Source of the DNA: CAVYXZ01 sp963772595
GTDB taxonomy: Bacteria; Chloroflexota; Anaerolineae; Aggregatilineales; Phototrophicaceae
DNA: 64,000 nucleotides
Direction: 5' to 3'
NCBI GenBank assembly: GCA_963772595.1
Contig: CAVYXZ010000007.1
Coordinates: forward strand, 1,240,001 to 1,304,000
This document shows, one piece after another, positions 27,874-36,904 of the stretch (the first letter of the stretch is position 1; each line of letters opens with the position of its first letter). The notes beneath the pieces are model-generated. The model was not told the origin of the DNA, made no database searches, and saw nothing but the letters and a program-made list of their open reading frames with translations. Both the position numbers and the translations under genes were made by a program.

Positions 27874-28917
27874 TAGGACTTACGCAGTTGCCCGAAGGAC
27901 AAGAGATGGATGAGCCAAGTAAGCACGCATAGCGTCACGAATAATGGCGGTCTTGGCCTCAAAATAGGATGTTTGCCGCTGCAAACGATGAGCTTCCAAA
28001 CGGACAAAGGCGCGGATCGCCAATCCAATATGGTTACGTTGCGCAATTTCCAGACGAAACTGCCCACGCTCAATGCCGGTGAACTGCTTCAAGCCGCGAT
28101 GGTAAACCTCGATCTGCCAGGCATCGAGCGCATAAGCTGCCGCTTGTTGGATTGTCATGTCCAATTTGCTGGTCGCCCAGTACTCCGCGTCGCCGTTTGT
28201 GCCGACGGTCCGAAACACCTTGATCCAGCCGTAGCCTTTGAGATGCACGATCAGACCATTCACCGGGATAATCAGGTCACTGACCGCACGGTTACCGCTG
28301 TGATCCACACTGACCTGTCGATTGCGCTTGAGTTGGGTCAACCAATGCCATTCTTGCTCGCGCAACAACTTCAAGTTCGGCAAACTGGCGTACCAACTAT
28401 CGAAAGCCACGACTGTCGGTTCAAAACCGCGTTCCTGAGCCTGTGTAACCAGGTGACGGAAATGGTCATTCTTGCTCAAACCATCCTGCGCTTTGTGATA
28501 CAGACGAAAATCACAGGGCAAGCGCGCTGTTCCGTCGCTCCACACCAGCGACACAAGATTAATGCCCTGCACCACAGCACCGTGTTTACCCGACCAGTGC
28601 CGCGTCACCAACGCCATGTGCCGCGCATACGGCTTGTCCAATGTACTATCATCAATCACCAAGATGCCGCTTTTGCGCTTGACCAGAGGTTCAACCTCTT
28701 GCCAAAGTGCTGTGCTATCCGGTGGCGTGCGTTGCAACAGACGCGTATAGGCGTCATGCGCTGGCTGACGCATCCCCTCCGGAGACACTTTCGCTGCTTC
28801 GACCGCGCTGAACACGCGTTGAGCAGCGATCAGGAAATTGATATAGTCCAGTTCATCAACTTTGGGTGCATTCATGACCCCTAATTTAACATCATTCGCT
28901 CAACTGCGTAACTTCTA
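27874..28917 (-). mobile_element. IS element, 1,044 bp, IS701-like
   Basis: Terminal inverted repeats are TAGGACTTACGCAGTTG (left) and TAGAAGTTACGCAGTTG (right, read inward), matching at 15 of 17. A 5-bp target duplication, ATAGG, flanks it (27869-27873 and 28918-28922; one further base is ambiguous). It contains one complete transposase gene. The near-identical ends, intact transposase and clean target gene indicate a recent and possibly still active copy. Confidence 0.85.
27880..28875 (-). CDS. IS701-like DDE transposase
   Basis: The 331-residue transposase has a DDE core: LVIDDSTLDKPYARH (first Asp), VVAFDSWYASLPNLK (second Asp) and IEVYHRGLKQFTGIE (Glu). RHWSGKHGAVVQGINL between them is typical of this group. 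It fills nearly the whole IS, ending 6 bp from the left end. The family name is my recognition of the motif pattern. The TSD of 5 bp is not the 4 bp usual for IS701, so the assignment should be checked. Confidence 0.85.
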   Translation of the reverse strand: MNAPKVDELDYINFLIAAQRVFSAVEAAKVSPEGMRQPAHDAYTRLLQRTPPDSTALWQEVEPLVKRKSGILVIDDSTLDKPYARHMALVTRHWSGKHGAVVQGINLVSLVWSDGTARLPCDFRLYHKAQDGLSKNDHFRHLVTQAQERGFEPTVVAFDSWYASLPNLKLLREQEWHWLTQLKRNRQVSVDHSGNRAVSDLIIPVNGLIVHLKGYGWIKVFRTVGTNGDAEYWATSKLDMTIQQAAAYALDAWQIEVYHRGLKQFTGIERGQFRLEIAQRNHIGLAIRAFVRLEAHRLQRQTSYFEAKTAIIRDAMRAYLAHPSLVLRATA

Positions 28918-29756
28918 ATAGGTTCGAAAGCGCTGGCCGCCCAGCGGAAAAATGAGTGTCGCAGGGCCTCTTCCAGGTGACGAAAAAACCTGGATGGCAT
29001 CCTCCGAGGCTCCCAGCCCGGAGAGCAGCACCCCCGAAACTCGCAGCCGCTCCGGGTCGCGGACCACGTCGAATCCGCCCCAGCCGCGAAGCCGCGATTC
29101 ACGTCCGTCTGCGCCCACCACCAGCCGCGCCCTCACCGTTTGAGTCGAATCACCCTGCTGCCAGGTGACAGTAGGGGGATCGCCTGGGGAAACCGCTTTG
29201 ACCATCGCGCCGCGCCGGACTTCCGCACCGCTTTCCTCAGCCGCGTGGGACAGGGTCTCCTGCATCTCCGGGTGATAGAAGGTCAGTTCACCGGCGTGAT
29301 GTGGGCCGCTTTCGATCAGATCATTTCTTCTTTCCGGAGCGCCGACTTGCGAATCGACCCACCAGCGAACTTCGCGGGCACAGCGTTGCGTCAGCAGGTC
29401 ATACAGGCCCAGCGCACGAAGCTCGGCCACCCCCCAGGGATGCATCCCTTCGCCGCGGACGCGATCTCGGAAGCGCGTTTCTCGTTCGAGCACCAGCACG
29501 CGCCTGCCCGCCTCTGCGATCACTTTCGCCAGCGACGCGCCAGCCAGACCAGAGCCTACGATGACGAGATCATAATCATGCGCCATGTTTCTACCTCCCG
29601 GATTGCCGCTGTATCGATATGGCGACGGCGTTAGGTCTTTTTTATTAGCGGCCCGCATCATGAGTTTAGTCAGTTTCAGATTTCTCCGAAAGCTGGCTCA
29701 GGTGACATTCCTCCCAGACCCCCCACTGAGGTCCGGTTAACCTCTGCCGTAGAACC

Positions 29757-29765
29757 TGCTATAAT
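29757..29765 (+). promoter_or_regulatory. Extended -10 (TGC-TATAAT)
   Basis: A perfect extended -10 precedes the SH3b gene at 29798, which also has GGAGGA at 29787-29792. The predicted leader is about 26 nt. Confidence 0.55.
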
Positions 29766-29797
29766 TAAGATGTGATAAGACCTTGCGGAGGAAGCCG

Positions 29798-30808
29798 ATG
29801 AAACGCGCCGCCTTATGTGTCATTCTCATTCTGCTGCTGCTCGCGCTCGGCATGAACGTCCTGGCGGAATTCGGGACCAATTGGAGCGGGGATTTTTACA
29901 ATAACACCGATTTCAGCGGCAACCCGGCCCGCAGCGTCACCGGCATCAACGGCCTGAATTTCAACTGGCCCGGCCAACCGACTGTCAATGGCGTCACCAT
30001 CACCGAGGTCGGGGCGGATAACTTCTCTGTGCGCTTCACCTCTTCACAGAATTTCGTGGCCGATACCTACCGCTTCGACATCGCCGTAGACGATAACGTC
30101 CGCGTGTTTATCGATGGCGCGCAGGTCTTTGAAGACTTCAGCGGCGGGCCGGTCAAGACCCTGTCCTTCAACCAGACCATGACTGCCGGGACTCATACCC
30201 TCCGCGTCGATTTTGTCGAGGTCGCCGATGCCGCCGTGATCCAGTTCCAGTGGTTCCAGGGCGGCGCGCCAGCAGGCACGGTCGCCCCGACGCAAACGCC
30301 TATTCCGCCGCTGACTGCCAGCGTCAGCGCTTCGGTGCGCGGCCTGGCCGTGCGCAGCGGCCCCTATCTGGGCGCGTCGATGGTCACAGTGGCCGTCCCA
30401 GGCGAAAGCTACCCGGTCTACGCGCAGAATGCCAGCGAGGAGGGCGTGACCTGGTACCAGATCAACGTCAACGGCCATACCGGCTGGTCTTCCGGGCGCT
30501 ACCTGACCTTTAACGTCGAGAATCCCAGTGCGCCGACGGCGGGCAGCGTCTTCGATGGCCTGGGCAACCCACCCGATACCGGCACCTTCGCCGCCCCGCG
30601 CGCGGTGATGAACCTGCGTGCCCAGCCCAGCACCCGCACACCGATCATCGGCAGCGTAGACTGGGGCCAGGAAGTCCCGCTGCTCAACCGGACAGTACAG
30701 GGTGGCAAAAACTACTGGTTCCAGGTGCGCGCTAACGGCGTGGTCGGCTGGATCTACGCGCCCTTTGTCAGCGTGCATGGGGACATCAACGCGGTGCCGA
30801 TTGTCTAG
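29798..30808 (+). CDS. Secreted PA14-like/double SH3b protein
   Basis: A signal peptide (VILILLLLALGMNVLA) leads into a PA14-like beta domain (WSGDFYNNTDFSGNP, RFDIAVDDNVRVFIDGA, GTHTLRVDF). Two SH3b domains follow: VRGLAVRSGPYLGASMV... with WYQINVNGHTGW, and MNLRAQPSTRTPIIGSV with GWIYAPFVSVHG. PA14 domains bind carbohydrates and SH3b domains peptides or wall polymers. An exported envelope or matrix-binding role follows, with no enzyme motif seen. Length is 336 residues. Confidence 0.8.
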   Translation: MKRAALCVILILLLLALGMNVLAEFGTNWSGDFYNNTDFSGNPARSVTGINGLNFNWPGQPTVNGVTITEVGADNFSVRFTSSQNFVADTYRFDIAVDDNVRVFIDGAQVFEDFSGGPVKTLSFNQTMTAGTHTLRVDFVEVADAAVIQFQWFQGGAPAGTVAPTQTPIPPLTASVSASVRGLAVRSGPYLGASMVTVAVPGESYPVYAQNASEEGVTWYQINVNGHTGWSSGRYLTFNVENPSAPTAGSVFDGLGNPPDTGTFAAPRAVMNLRAQPSTRTPIIGSVDWGQEVPLLNRTVQGGKNYWFQVRANGVVGWIYAPFVSVHGDINAVPIV

Positions 30809-31173
30809 CAGCCCGGCACACAACAGCGCGTCTCTGCGGCATCACAGCATAACTCTCGTGCTTTGTGCGGGTTGATTCATGTATCCCGGAAGTTGGCTCT
30901 TAACCCAACTTTAATGGACTTCGTCCAAAATTTGGGGAAAAATTTCGTTGAAGAATCAACGATCAAACGTATACTGAAAGTGGTATGCTCGGCAGATGGA
31001 TGTAGATAACCCAACACACCAATCAAGCTGATTACTGCGCGCACCGACTACTGCCTACAGCCAAAACAATTAATTTCTTTGAGGATCTCCGGTGGCAGCA
31101 CCGGTTTAGCGCTGGTCGAATAGTGCCAGCCTTACGATCTATCTGTATGCACTGGCAGCAATTGAGGGGACCC
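30809..31173. other. 365-bp gap: promoter and hairpin, possible small RNA
   Basis: No coding sequence is visible here. TTGAAG (30948-30953) and TATACT (30970-30975) with 16-bp spacing look like a sigma-70 promoter. About 110 bases later CCGGTG-GCAG-CACCGG (31089-31104) forms a perfect hairpin followed by TTT. The interval could encode a small RNA of roughly 125 nt or be a long leader of the gene at 31174. Confidence 0.35.
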
Positions 31174-31377
31174 ATGGAACCGGAGTTGTTTAGAGAGTTA
31201 ACCGAATTGATCAGGCGCTGGGACGAACTGGCAGAGCACGCCCGCACGCGCGCGCAGGCCCACCCGAACGGCACCTATGATGGCTATATGCTGGGCCTGG
31301 AAGTCGCTACCGACGATTTGACCCGCGTCCTGGGTCAGGTCATGAAGGAGCGCGAGGTCCTCGAATACGATAACTGA
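31174..31377 (+). CDS. Small hypothetical protein
   Basis: The ATG at 31174 has GAGGGG upstream (TTGAGGGGACCC), so I prefer it to the open frame from 31123. The 67-residue product is helical and charged (LFRELTELIRRWDELAEHAR) and contains ATDDLTRVLGQVMKEREV. No family is recognised. It ends 55 bp before the elp3 start. Confidence 0.55.
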   Translation: MEPELFRELTELIRRWDELAEHARTRAQAHPNGTYDGYMLGLEVATDDLTRVLGQVMKEREVLEYDN

Positions 31378-31390
31378 TCGCCCCGTCATC

Positions 31391-31399
31391 TGCTAGAAT
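31391..31399 (+). promoter_or_regulatory. Extended -10 (TGC-TAGAAT) before elp3
   Basis: TGC followed by TAGAAT, about 33 bases before the elp3 start. This is the same promoter style as at 29757 and 55255. Confidence 0.4.
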
Positions 31400-31432
31400 A
31401 GGCCTGTTCGGATAAGCAGATGATGGCTTGTG

Positions 31433-33259
31433 ATGCCACCCAAACAGCAGTTCAATCTGGATGACCGCCACCGGACGCAGCTTGTACCACTGCTCCAGGC
31501 TGTCATCACGCGCGATGAACTATCGCCCAAACAACTCAACCGCCTGCAGCGCCGTTTCCCGCACCCTGACGGCGGGATGTACAGCCTCAGCGATCTGATC
31601 TACGCCTACCGCGAACTGGCCGGGTCCTACGGCCTGCCCCCCTTTGACGATGCCGTACTGCTGCGGCTGCGGCGCAAACCCGTGCGCACCAGTTCCGGCG
31701 TCACGCCGGTCACCATCCTGACCAAGCCTTTCCCCTGTCCCGGCACCTGCATCTTCTGCCCCAACGATCTGCGGATGCCCAAGAGCTACCTGGCCGATGA
31801 ACCCGGCGCGCAGCGGGCCGAGCAGAACGGCTTTGATCCCTACCTGCAAACCTACACGCGGCTGCAAAGCTTTTACGCCACCGGCCACCCGACCGACAAG
31901 ATCGAATTGATCGTCCTGGGCGGCACCTGGAGCTTCTACCCGGAGACCTACCAGATCTGGTTCATCAAGCGCGCCTTCGACGCCCTGCACGATTTCGGCC
32001 AGGGCATCGACCGTCGAGATGAGGTCGACGGCGGCGCTGCGTGAAGCCTCGCAGTTCCAGCCGGGTCAGATGCGGCACCAATGTGACCCTGAGCGGGTCC
32101 GACTTGCAGGAAAGCTATAACCTCGTCGTGCAGCGCATCTACAAGGCCGAGATGCAGCGCTCTCACGAAATCGCCCAGCAGATTGGCCGGGGCGAAGCAG
32201 CCGCGCTCGCCGGTCGATGAATACGCCACCTGGGACGAACTCGAAGCGGTCCAGCACGAGAACGAGACGGCGGCCTGCCGCTGCGTCGGGCTGGTGGTTG
32301 AAACCCGGCCCGATCATATCAGCGTGGACGAAGTGCTGCGCGTGCGGCGGCTGGGCTGCACCAAGGTGCAGATCGGCTTCCAGAGCCTGAACGACGCCGT
32401 GCTGAGCGCCAACAAGCGCGGCCATGATGTGGCGGCCACCCGGCGCGCCGTGACTCTGCTGCGGCAGGCGGGCTTCAAGATTCACGCGCACTGGATGCCC
32501 AATCTCTACGGCTCCTCGCCCGAAGCCGACATCGAGGATTACGAGCGCCTGTTTGGCGATCCCGATTTCCGCCCGGACGAGTTGAAAATCTATCCCTGCT
32601 CGCTGATCGAGAGCGCCGAATTGATGCAGCGTTACGAGGACGGCTCCTGGCGGCCCTACACACGGGAGGAACTGCTGCACGTGCTGAGCGCCTGCTTCAC
32701 GATGACACCGGAATACTGCCGCCTCACCCGCGTGATCCGCGACATCCCCTCAACCGACATCGTCGATGGCAACATGGCGACCAACTTCCGCCAGATCGTC
32801 GAGCAGGAACTGGCGCGCAAGGGCCAGCGCAGCCAGGACATCCGCGCCCGCGAGATCCGCCGCCAGCAGGTGCGCCGCGAGGATTTGCACCTGGAAGAGA
32901 TGCGCTACACGACGGCTGTCGGCGAAGAGGTCTTCCTGCAATTCGTCACCGAGTCGCGCGACATCGCCGGATTCCTGCGCCTCAGCCTGCCGACACTGCC
33001 GCCGATCACGCCCGAACTGGCGCACGCCGCCATGATCCGCGAGGTGCATGTCTACGGCCAATCACTTGAACTCGGTGATTCTGCGTCTGGGGCGGCCCAA
33101 CATCTCGGCCTGGGCACCGCCTTAATTGACCGCGCCGCTGAGATCGCCGCCGCAGGCTACGAGAAGCTGGCCGTCATCTCGGCTATCGGCACGCGCGAAT
33201 ATTACCGGGGCCGGGGCTTCGAAGATGGCGACCTGTACCAGTTCCGGTCGCTGAATTAG
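31433..33259 (+). CDS. elp3: Elp3-type tRNA uridine-34 acetyltransferase, frameshifted
   Basis: The N-terminal part has the radical-SAM cluster segment KPFPCPGTCIFCPND with three Cys. The central part has CRCVGLVVETRPDH and KRGHDVAATRRA. The C-terminal part is a GNAT acetyltransferase domain (REVHVYGQ, HLGLGTALIDRAAE, YYRGRGF). Elp3 adds carboxymethyl-type groups to wobble uridine. Between about 32015 and 32210 the frame changes at least twice: SDLQESYNLVVQRIYKAEMQ is in a different frame from both flanks. So the given sequence does not encode it whole. Start is ATG 31433 (GTG 31430 possible). Confidence 0.85.
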
Positions 33260-33304
33260 GCCACCAAAGGATGTTCACGACATATGTGGATATTGCGCGA
33301 TCTG

Positions 33305-33359
33305 GTAGGGGAGGACCTGCGTGTCCTCCCGCCGGGCGAACACACCGCTTCGCCCCTAC
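33305..33359. repeat. GTAGGGG...CCCCTAC palindromic repeat
   Basis: Two small hairpins in series (GAGGACCTGCGTGTCCTC and GCGAACACACCGCTTCGC) inside a GTAGGGG...CCCCTAC frame. It is nearly the same as the copy at 54248-54302. Confidence 0.7.
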
Positions 33360-33460
33360 ATTCATACAATTTCTATATCGGTTCTTAACCGGAGGCGGAA
33401 AACTCAGCACTCGCTCTCATACGATTGCCCTGCTATTAGGGCCTTCTGGCAGGCTTGCGC

Positions 33461-33466
33461 TATAAT
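33461..33466 (+). promoter_or_regulatory. TATAAT -10 of the SH3b gene at 33500
   Basis: TTGCGC directly precedes a perfect TATAAT, the same arrangement as at 4708-4718. The start codon is 34 bases downstream and has GAGGAGGAAAG before it. Confidence 0.5.
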
Positions 33467-33499
33467 AGCGGCATAGAGGTTTTTTTGAGGAGGAAAGAC

Positions 33500-34318
33500 A
33501 TGCGACGCGCCGTAATCCTACTGCTCTTCGCGTTGATGAGTTTATCGTATGTGGCCGCCCAGGCGGCGGATTGTCCCTATTACGATGGCCGGATCAACGA
33601 CCGTCCGCACCGTGATTGCAGCCCTCCGGTTGCCATTTATCAATCGGAGACGCGCATCACCATTGTCGCGCCCAACCCCGATGGCGGGACCGCCGGGCCG
33701 GTGATGGATGTCAACCGCGTGGCCGATGACATCCCGACCAGCGGCAACGTGGTGCTTCAAACCGCGACCAACCCCTTCACCGGGCAGCCAGTGATCCTGT
33801 CCCGGCTGACGACCGGCGAATTCCAGTTAAATACTTTTTACGCTGATAACGAACCTTACATTGTGGTCTGGTTCGGCTATGACGATCTCTACCATCTCGA
33901 CCCCGTGACTGGCGAGCCGATGGATGGCGCGCAGCCGATTGTCGTCGATGCCGCCACCAATCCTTCTGCCGGGGCCAGTGCAGGCAGCAGCGGGACTGGC
34001 AGCAGCGCGCCTGCCGCCGCCAGCAGTGGCGCGCCCAATACGGCGCTGGACCAGTTGCAGCCCGATGAGCCGCTGCCGCAGGGCGAATCGGCCCCTGGCG
34101 CGGTGACCCTGACCAGCTGCCGTATACGGATTACGCGCATCGTGCGCCTGCGCAGCGCCCCCGATACCAGCAGCACAATTTTCACCCGCCTGCCCTATGA
34201 CAGCACCTGGCAGGTCACAGAGCGGCTGCCGGACTGGTACCGCATCGTCTACCAGAACACGCAGGGCTGGGTCGCTGCGGCATTCGCTGACCCAATCGGC
34301 AACTGCGATATGCCCTAG
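33500..34318 (+). CDS. Secreted SH3b protein
   Basis: Signal peptide VILLLFALMSLSYVAAQA is followed by a Cys-containing N-terminal region (DCPYYDGRINDRPHRDCSPP) and a beta domain (GEFQLNTFYADNEPYIVVWF). A Ser/Ala/Pro-rich linker (about 165-205) comes next. A C-terminal SH3b domain has RIVRLRSAPDTSSTIFTRL and WYRIVYQNTQGWV. The product has 272 residues. It is probably an exported envelope protein; no catalytic residues are apparent. The stop TAG overlaps the GTG start of the next gene by one base, so the two are coupled. Confidence 0.75.
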   Translation: MRRAVILLLFALMSLSYVAAQAADCPYYDGRINDRPHRDCSPPVAIYQSETRITIVAPNPDGGTAGPVMDVNRVADDIPTSGNVVLQTATNPFTGQPVILSRLTTGEFQLNTFYADNEPYIVVWFGYDDLYHLDPVTGEPMDGAQPIVVDAATNPSAGASAGSSGTGSSAPAAASSGAPNTALDQLQPDEPLPQGESAPGAVTLTSCRIRITRIVRLRSAPDTSSTIFTRLPYDSTWQVTERLPDWYRIVYQNTQGWVAAAFADPIGNCDMP

Positions 34319-34842
34319 TGACCACCGCGCCTACGCTTGAGACGGCCTCGCTAATTCTGCGCGCCTTTGCGCCAGAGGACGCCGAGGCCTATTACACCGC
34401 AGTCCTGAGCAATCCCCAGGCGGTCCGTGCTTTACCGACGGGCCGCCCGGCCCCTCGCCAGCGCGTAGACTCGATCATCGATTCGATTAACAGCCATTGG
34501 GCTGAACACGGCTTCGGCCTCTGGGCTGTCACGCTGGAGGACGTGCTGATCGGTCACGCGGGCTTACAGCATCTGGACCGCAAGACTCAGATCGAATTCG
34601 CCTACGCATTCCACCCTTCGCATACCGCCAGCGACCTGCCCGTCGAAGCAGGCCGGGCCGTCCTGACCTACGGCTTCGAGACCCTGCGCATGGATCAGAT
34701 TTTGGGCGTTGTGCTGCCACAGAATCCTGGAGCCAAGCGCGTTTACAATCGTCTGGGAATGCGCCCGCAGCGCCGCGACATCCGCGCCTACGACTTGTAC
34801 CTGCACTGCTACAGCATCCGCCAGGGGGATTTCGCGTACTGA
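34318..34842 (+). CDS. GNAT N-acetyltransferase (RimJ/RimL type)
   Basis: The 174-residue protein has the acetyltransferase_3 pattern: ETASLILRAFAPEDAEAYY at the start, IGHAGLQHLDRKTQIEFAYA and MDQILGVVLPQNPGAKRVYN near the acetyl-CoA site. Members acetylate N termini, amines or small molecules. The GTG start is the only one that fits the overlap with the preceding SH3b gene. A membrane protein gene follows 2 bp after the stop. Confidence 0.82.
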   Translation: MTTAPTLETASLILRAFAPEDAEAYYTAVLSNPQAVRALPTGRPAPRQRVDSIIDSINSHWAEHGFGLWAVTLEDVLIGHAGLQHLDRKTQIEFAYAFHPSHTASDLPVEAGRAVLTYGFETLRMDQILGVVLPQNPGAKRVYNRLGMRPQRRDIRAYDLYLHCYSIRQGDFAY

Positions 34843-34844
34843 GG

Positions 34845-35429
34845 ATGCACTTAATCGAGAACAGTCCTGAACGTCTCGTCTACGGCCACGACCGCTATCG
34901 ACATCGTACCCTGGGGACCGTGCCTTTCCACCTTTTAGGCAGTCGAGGCCTGCTGCTTGCATTCCTGGGTCTGTTGATCTTGATTGCTGGACAACTGCTG
35001 GTCACAGCTCTGTTTGCCCGACTGCTGGTGCTGTTGATCGCCCTGCTCTTCTGGAGTCCCCTGCTCTATGTGTTGTGGATGGTCTGGCAAGCGAACCGTC
35101 GTGTATTTGTCGATTATCGTCTCACCATTGATAAGGTCGAGCGCGTGATTACAGCGACCTGGCGCGATGGCGAGTTGTTCCGTATTCCCTTTGACAGTAT
35201 CCATTGGGAATCAAGCGCTGTGTCATTCACGAAGCCGATCTGGAGCATCAGCCTGTCCTATATGAAAGCCTCCAATTACTACACCAGCGCGCAGATTCAG
35301 GTCACGGATGAGGCAGAAGGCCAGGCGATCATGGCGCATATCGCCGACGCAGTCGGTCACGATCCCCCTAACCAGACCAAAGCGCTTGACAAATCCATGA
35401 AAACTAATATACTTAGCCTTGAAGGTTAA
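34845..35429 (+). CDS. Membrane protein of unknown function
   Basis: The 194-residue protein has two adjacent membrane helices (about 34-57 and 59-82, GLLLAFLGLLILIAGQLLV and LLVLLIALLFWSPLLYVLW). A cytoplasmic beta-rich domain follows that resembles the PH-like arrangement found in other two-helix proteins (RLTIDKVERVITATWRDG). No named family is certain. It follows the GNAT gene by 2 bp. Its last codons lie inside the promoter/dyad that drives the next operon. Confidence 0.6.
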   Translation: MHLIENSPERLVYGHDRYRHRTLGTVPFHLLGSRGLLLAFLGLLILIAGQLLVTALFARLLVLLIALLFWSPLLYVLWMVWQANRRVFVDYRLTIDKVERVITATWRDGELFRIPFDSIHWESSAVSFTKPIWSISLSYMKASNYYTSAQIQVTDEAEGQAIMAHIADAVGHDPPNQTKALDKSMKTNILSLEG

Positions 35430-35444
35430 TGATGTTAGTTTTCA
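35386..35444 (+). promoter_or_regulatory. Consensus promoter with large dyad operator (MBL-TetR operon)
   Basis: TTGACA (35386-35391), 16 bp, TATACT (35408-35413) is the best sigma-70 promoter in the window. A 47-bp dyad centred at 35421 overlaps the -10 and start site. Its outer arms are TGAAAACTAA (35398-35407) and TTAGTTTTCA (35435-35444), and the inner palindrome is TTAGCCTTGAAGGTTAA (35414-35430). In total 19 of 23 positions per arm match. The obvious candidate ligand is the TetR-family regulator encoded as the second gene of this operon. Confidence 0.75.
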
Positions 35445-35456
35445 CGGAGAGATGAC

Positions 35457-36185
35457 ATGAAGATCACACAGCACGGTGACAATCTGTTCCAACTGACCCG
35501 GTTGATGGCGTTCAACAGCTATCTGCTGCGCGAGGACGACGGCCTGACGGTGCTGGATACTAACCTGCCCGGCAGCGCCAAGGGCATCCTCAAAGCGGCA
35601 GCCACGCTGGGTCTGCCCATCCGCCGTATCCTGGTCACACACGCCCACAGCGATCACGCCGCCTCGGTCGATGCGCTGCACGCGGCCCTACCTGATGCGG
35701 AGGTCATCATCCCGGCCCGTGACGCCCGTTTTCTGCGCGGCGACATGCGCCTGGACCCGGACGAACCGCAGGACGAACTGCGCGGCGGCTACGTGATCGT
35801 CAAAACTCAGCCCACGCGCGAGATCGTGGAAGGCGACCGGGTCGGCTCGCTGGAGATGATCGCCACGCCGGGTCACACACCAGGGCACGCTTCGTTTATC
35901 GACACGCGCGACGGCTCGCTCATTGCGGGCGATGCCTTCCAAACTCAGGCGGGCACGGCGGTCAGTGGGATGCTGCGCATCCTCTTCCCCTTCCCAGCCT
36001 GGGCCACCTGGCACAAGCCCTCCGCCCTGGCGAGCGCTCGTAAACTGCGCGCGCTGAACCCAACCCGGATGGCGGTGGGACATGGTCGCGTCATCGAGGC
36101 CCCGGCAGCGGACATGGACGCGGCGATTCGCGCGGCGGCCAAAGCCTGGGAAATCAGCCTCAACGGCGCATCGGCCAACGCATAA
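35457..36185 (+). CDS. MBL-fold metallo-hydrolase
   Basis: The 242-residue protein carries the metal-binding THAHSDHAAS (His62, His64, Asp66, His67), then TPGHTPGHASF and AGDAFQ, as in glyoxalase-II-like and quorum-quenching lactonase-like enzymes. The substrate cannot be assigned. GGAGAG precedes the ATG. It is first in an operon with a TetR-type regulator 12 bp downstream, so expression is likely controlled by an inducer related to its substrate. Confidence 0.85.
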   Translation: MKITQHGDNLFQLTRLMAFNSYLLREDDGLTVLDTNLPGSAKGILKAAATLGLPIRRILVTHAHSDHAASVDALHAALPDAEVIIPARDARFLRGDMRLDPDEPQDELRGGYVIVKTQPTREIVEGDRVGSLEMIATPGHTPGHASFIDTRDGSLIAGDAFQTQAGTAVSGMLRILFPFPAWATWHKPSALASARKLRALNPTRMAVGHGRVIEAPAADMDAAIRAAAKAWEISLNGASANA

Positions 36186-36197
36186 AGGCAGCCCATC

Positions 36198-36761
36198 ATG
36201 CCCTATCCATCGCAGATTACACGCGAACGCATTATCGAAGTGGCACGGGAGATGATCGAGGCCGAGGGTGTCGATCAACTCTCGCTTAACCGGCTCTCCG
36301 CCGCGCTGGGCGTCAAGACGCCGTCACTCTACCGCTACGTCAAGAACCGGACGGCTCTGCTGCGCGCAGTCAACGAGGAGACGGTGCGCGGTCTGTTTGC
36401 AGCGCTCGACCCGGCGGCGCAGACTTCCGGCAGTACCACCGAGAGGCTCATGGCGGTGGCGCTGGCCTATCGCCAGTACGCCCAGGCCAACCCGGCCACC
36501 TATGGGCTGGTCTTCACCAACACGATTGCTGAACTGCGCCCGCAGAACAGCGAGCAGGAGGAAGGAATCATGCCCCTTCAATATCTAATGGCGGAACTTT
36601 CCGGCGAAGCGACTTCGCTGCCCGCCCTGCGCGGACTCTGGGCGCTGGCGCACGGTTTCGCCATGCTCGAACTGGCAGGTCAGTTCCGGCGCGGTGGCGA
36701 CGTGGACGAGGCGTTTATCCAATCGATCGCCGCCTATCTTCAGGGCTGGGAGAGACAGTAA
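36198..36761 (+). CDS. TetR family regulator (WHG-type C domain)
   Basis: Residues ~8-55 form the TetR helix-turn-helix (RERIIEVAREMIEAEGVDQL, LSAALGVKTPSLYRYVKN). The remaining ~130 residues resemble the WHG ligand-binding domain (YRQYAQANPATYGLVFTN). The regulator is encoded downstream of the metallo-hydrolase and probably represses their shared promoter through the dyad at 35398-35444. The ligand is unknown. Confidence 0.88.
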   Translation: MPYPSQITRERIIEVAREMIEAEGVDQLSLNRLSAALGVKTPSLYRYVKNRTALLRAVNEETVRGLFAALDPAAQTSGSTTERLMAVALAYRQYAQANPATYGLVFTNTIAELRPQNSEQEEGIMPLQYLMAELSGEATSLPALRGLWALAHGFAMLELAGQFRRGGDVDEAFIQSIAAYLQGWERQ

Positions 36762-36775
36762 CGCGGTTTCAAATC

Positions 36776-36862
36776 GGGGCGCTGCCCCGAACCCCGGCAG
36801 GGAACCCGTCCCCTGCACCCCGAAAGCCCATTGTGCGTAGGGACACGGCACACCGTGTCCGT
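36776..36862. repeat. Composite palindromic repeat, copy 1
   Basis: GGGGCGCTGCCCC...CCCCTGCACCCC is followed by GTAGGGACACGGCACACCGT. The same two units, in the same order but inverted, occur at 39029-39111, so the pair flanks the prmC-yjjX-CPBP genes. Confidence 0.75.
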
Positions 36863-36904
36863 TGTGAGACCCATAGGGGTCTGGGGGCGAAGCCCTCAGC
36901 TGAG

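Larger units (their letters stand above)
27341..29586 (-). pseudogene. FAD-dependent oxidoreductase split by an insertion sequence
   Basis: The N-terminal part (28918-29586) starts at ATG 29586 after GGGAGGT. It carries the dinucleotide-binding VIVGSGLAGASLAK motif and VVGADGRESRLR, typical of geranylgeranyl-reductase/halogenase-type flavoproteins. The C-terminal part (27341-27873) has GVVLIGDAAGQADPTFGCGM, the second FAD motif. Removing the IS and one copy of the duplicated ATAGG rejoins the two parts in frame (QRFRTY to IVSGNRSRS). This gives an otherwise lesion-free protein of about 399 residues. The insertion is therefore recent. Confidence 0.85.
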
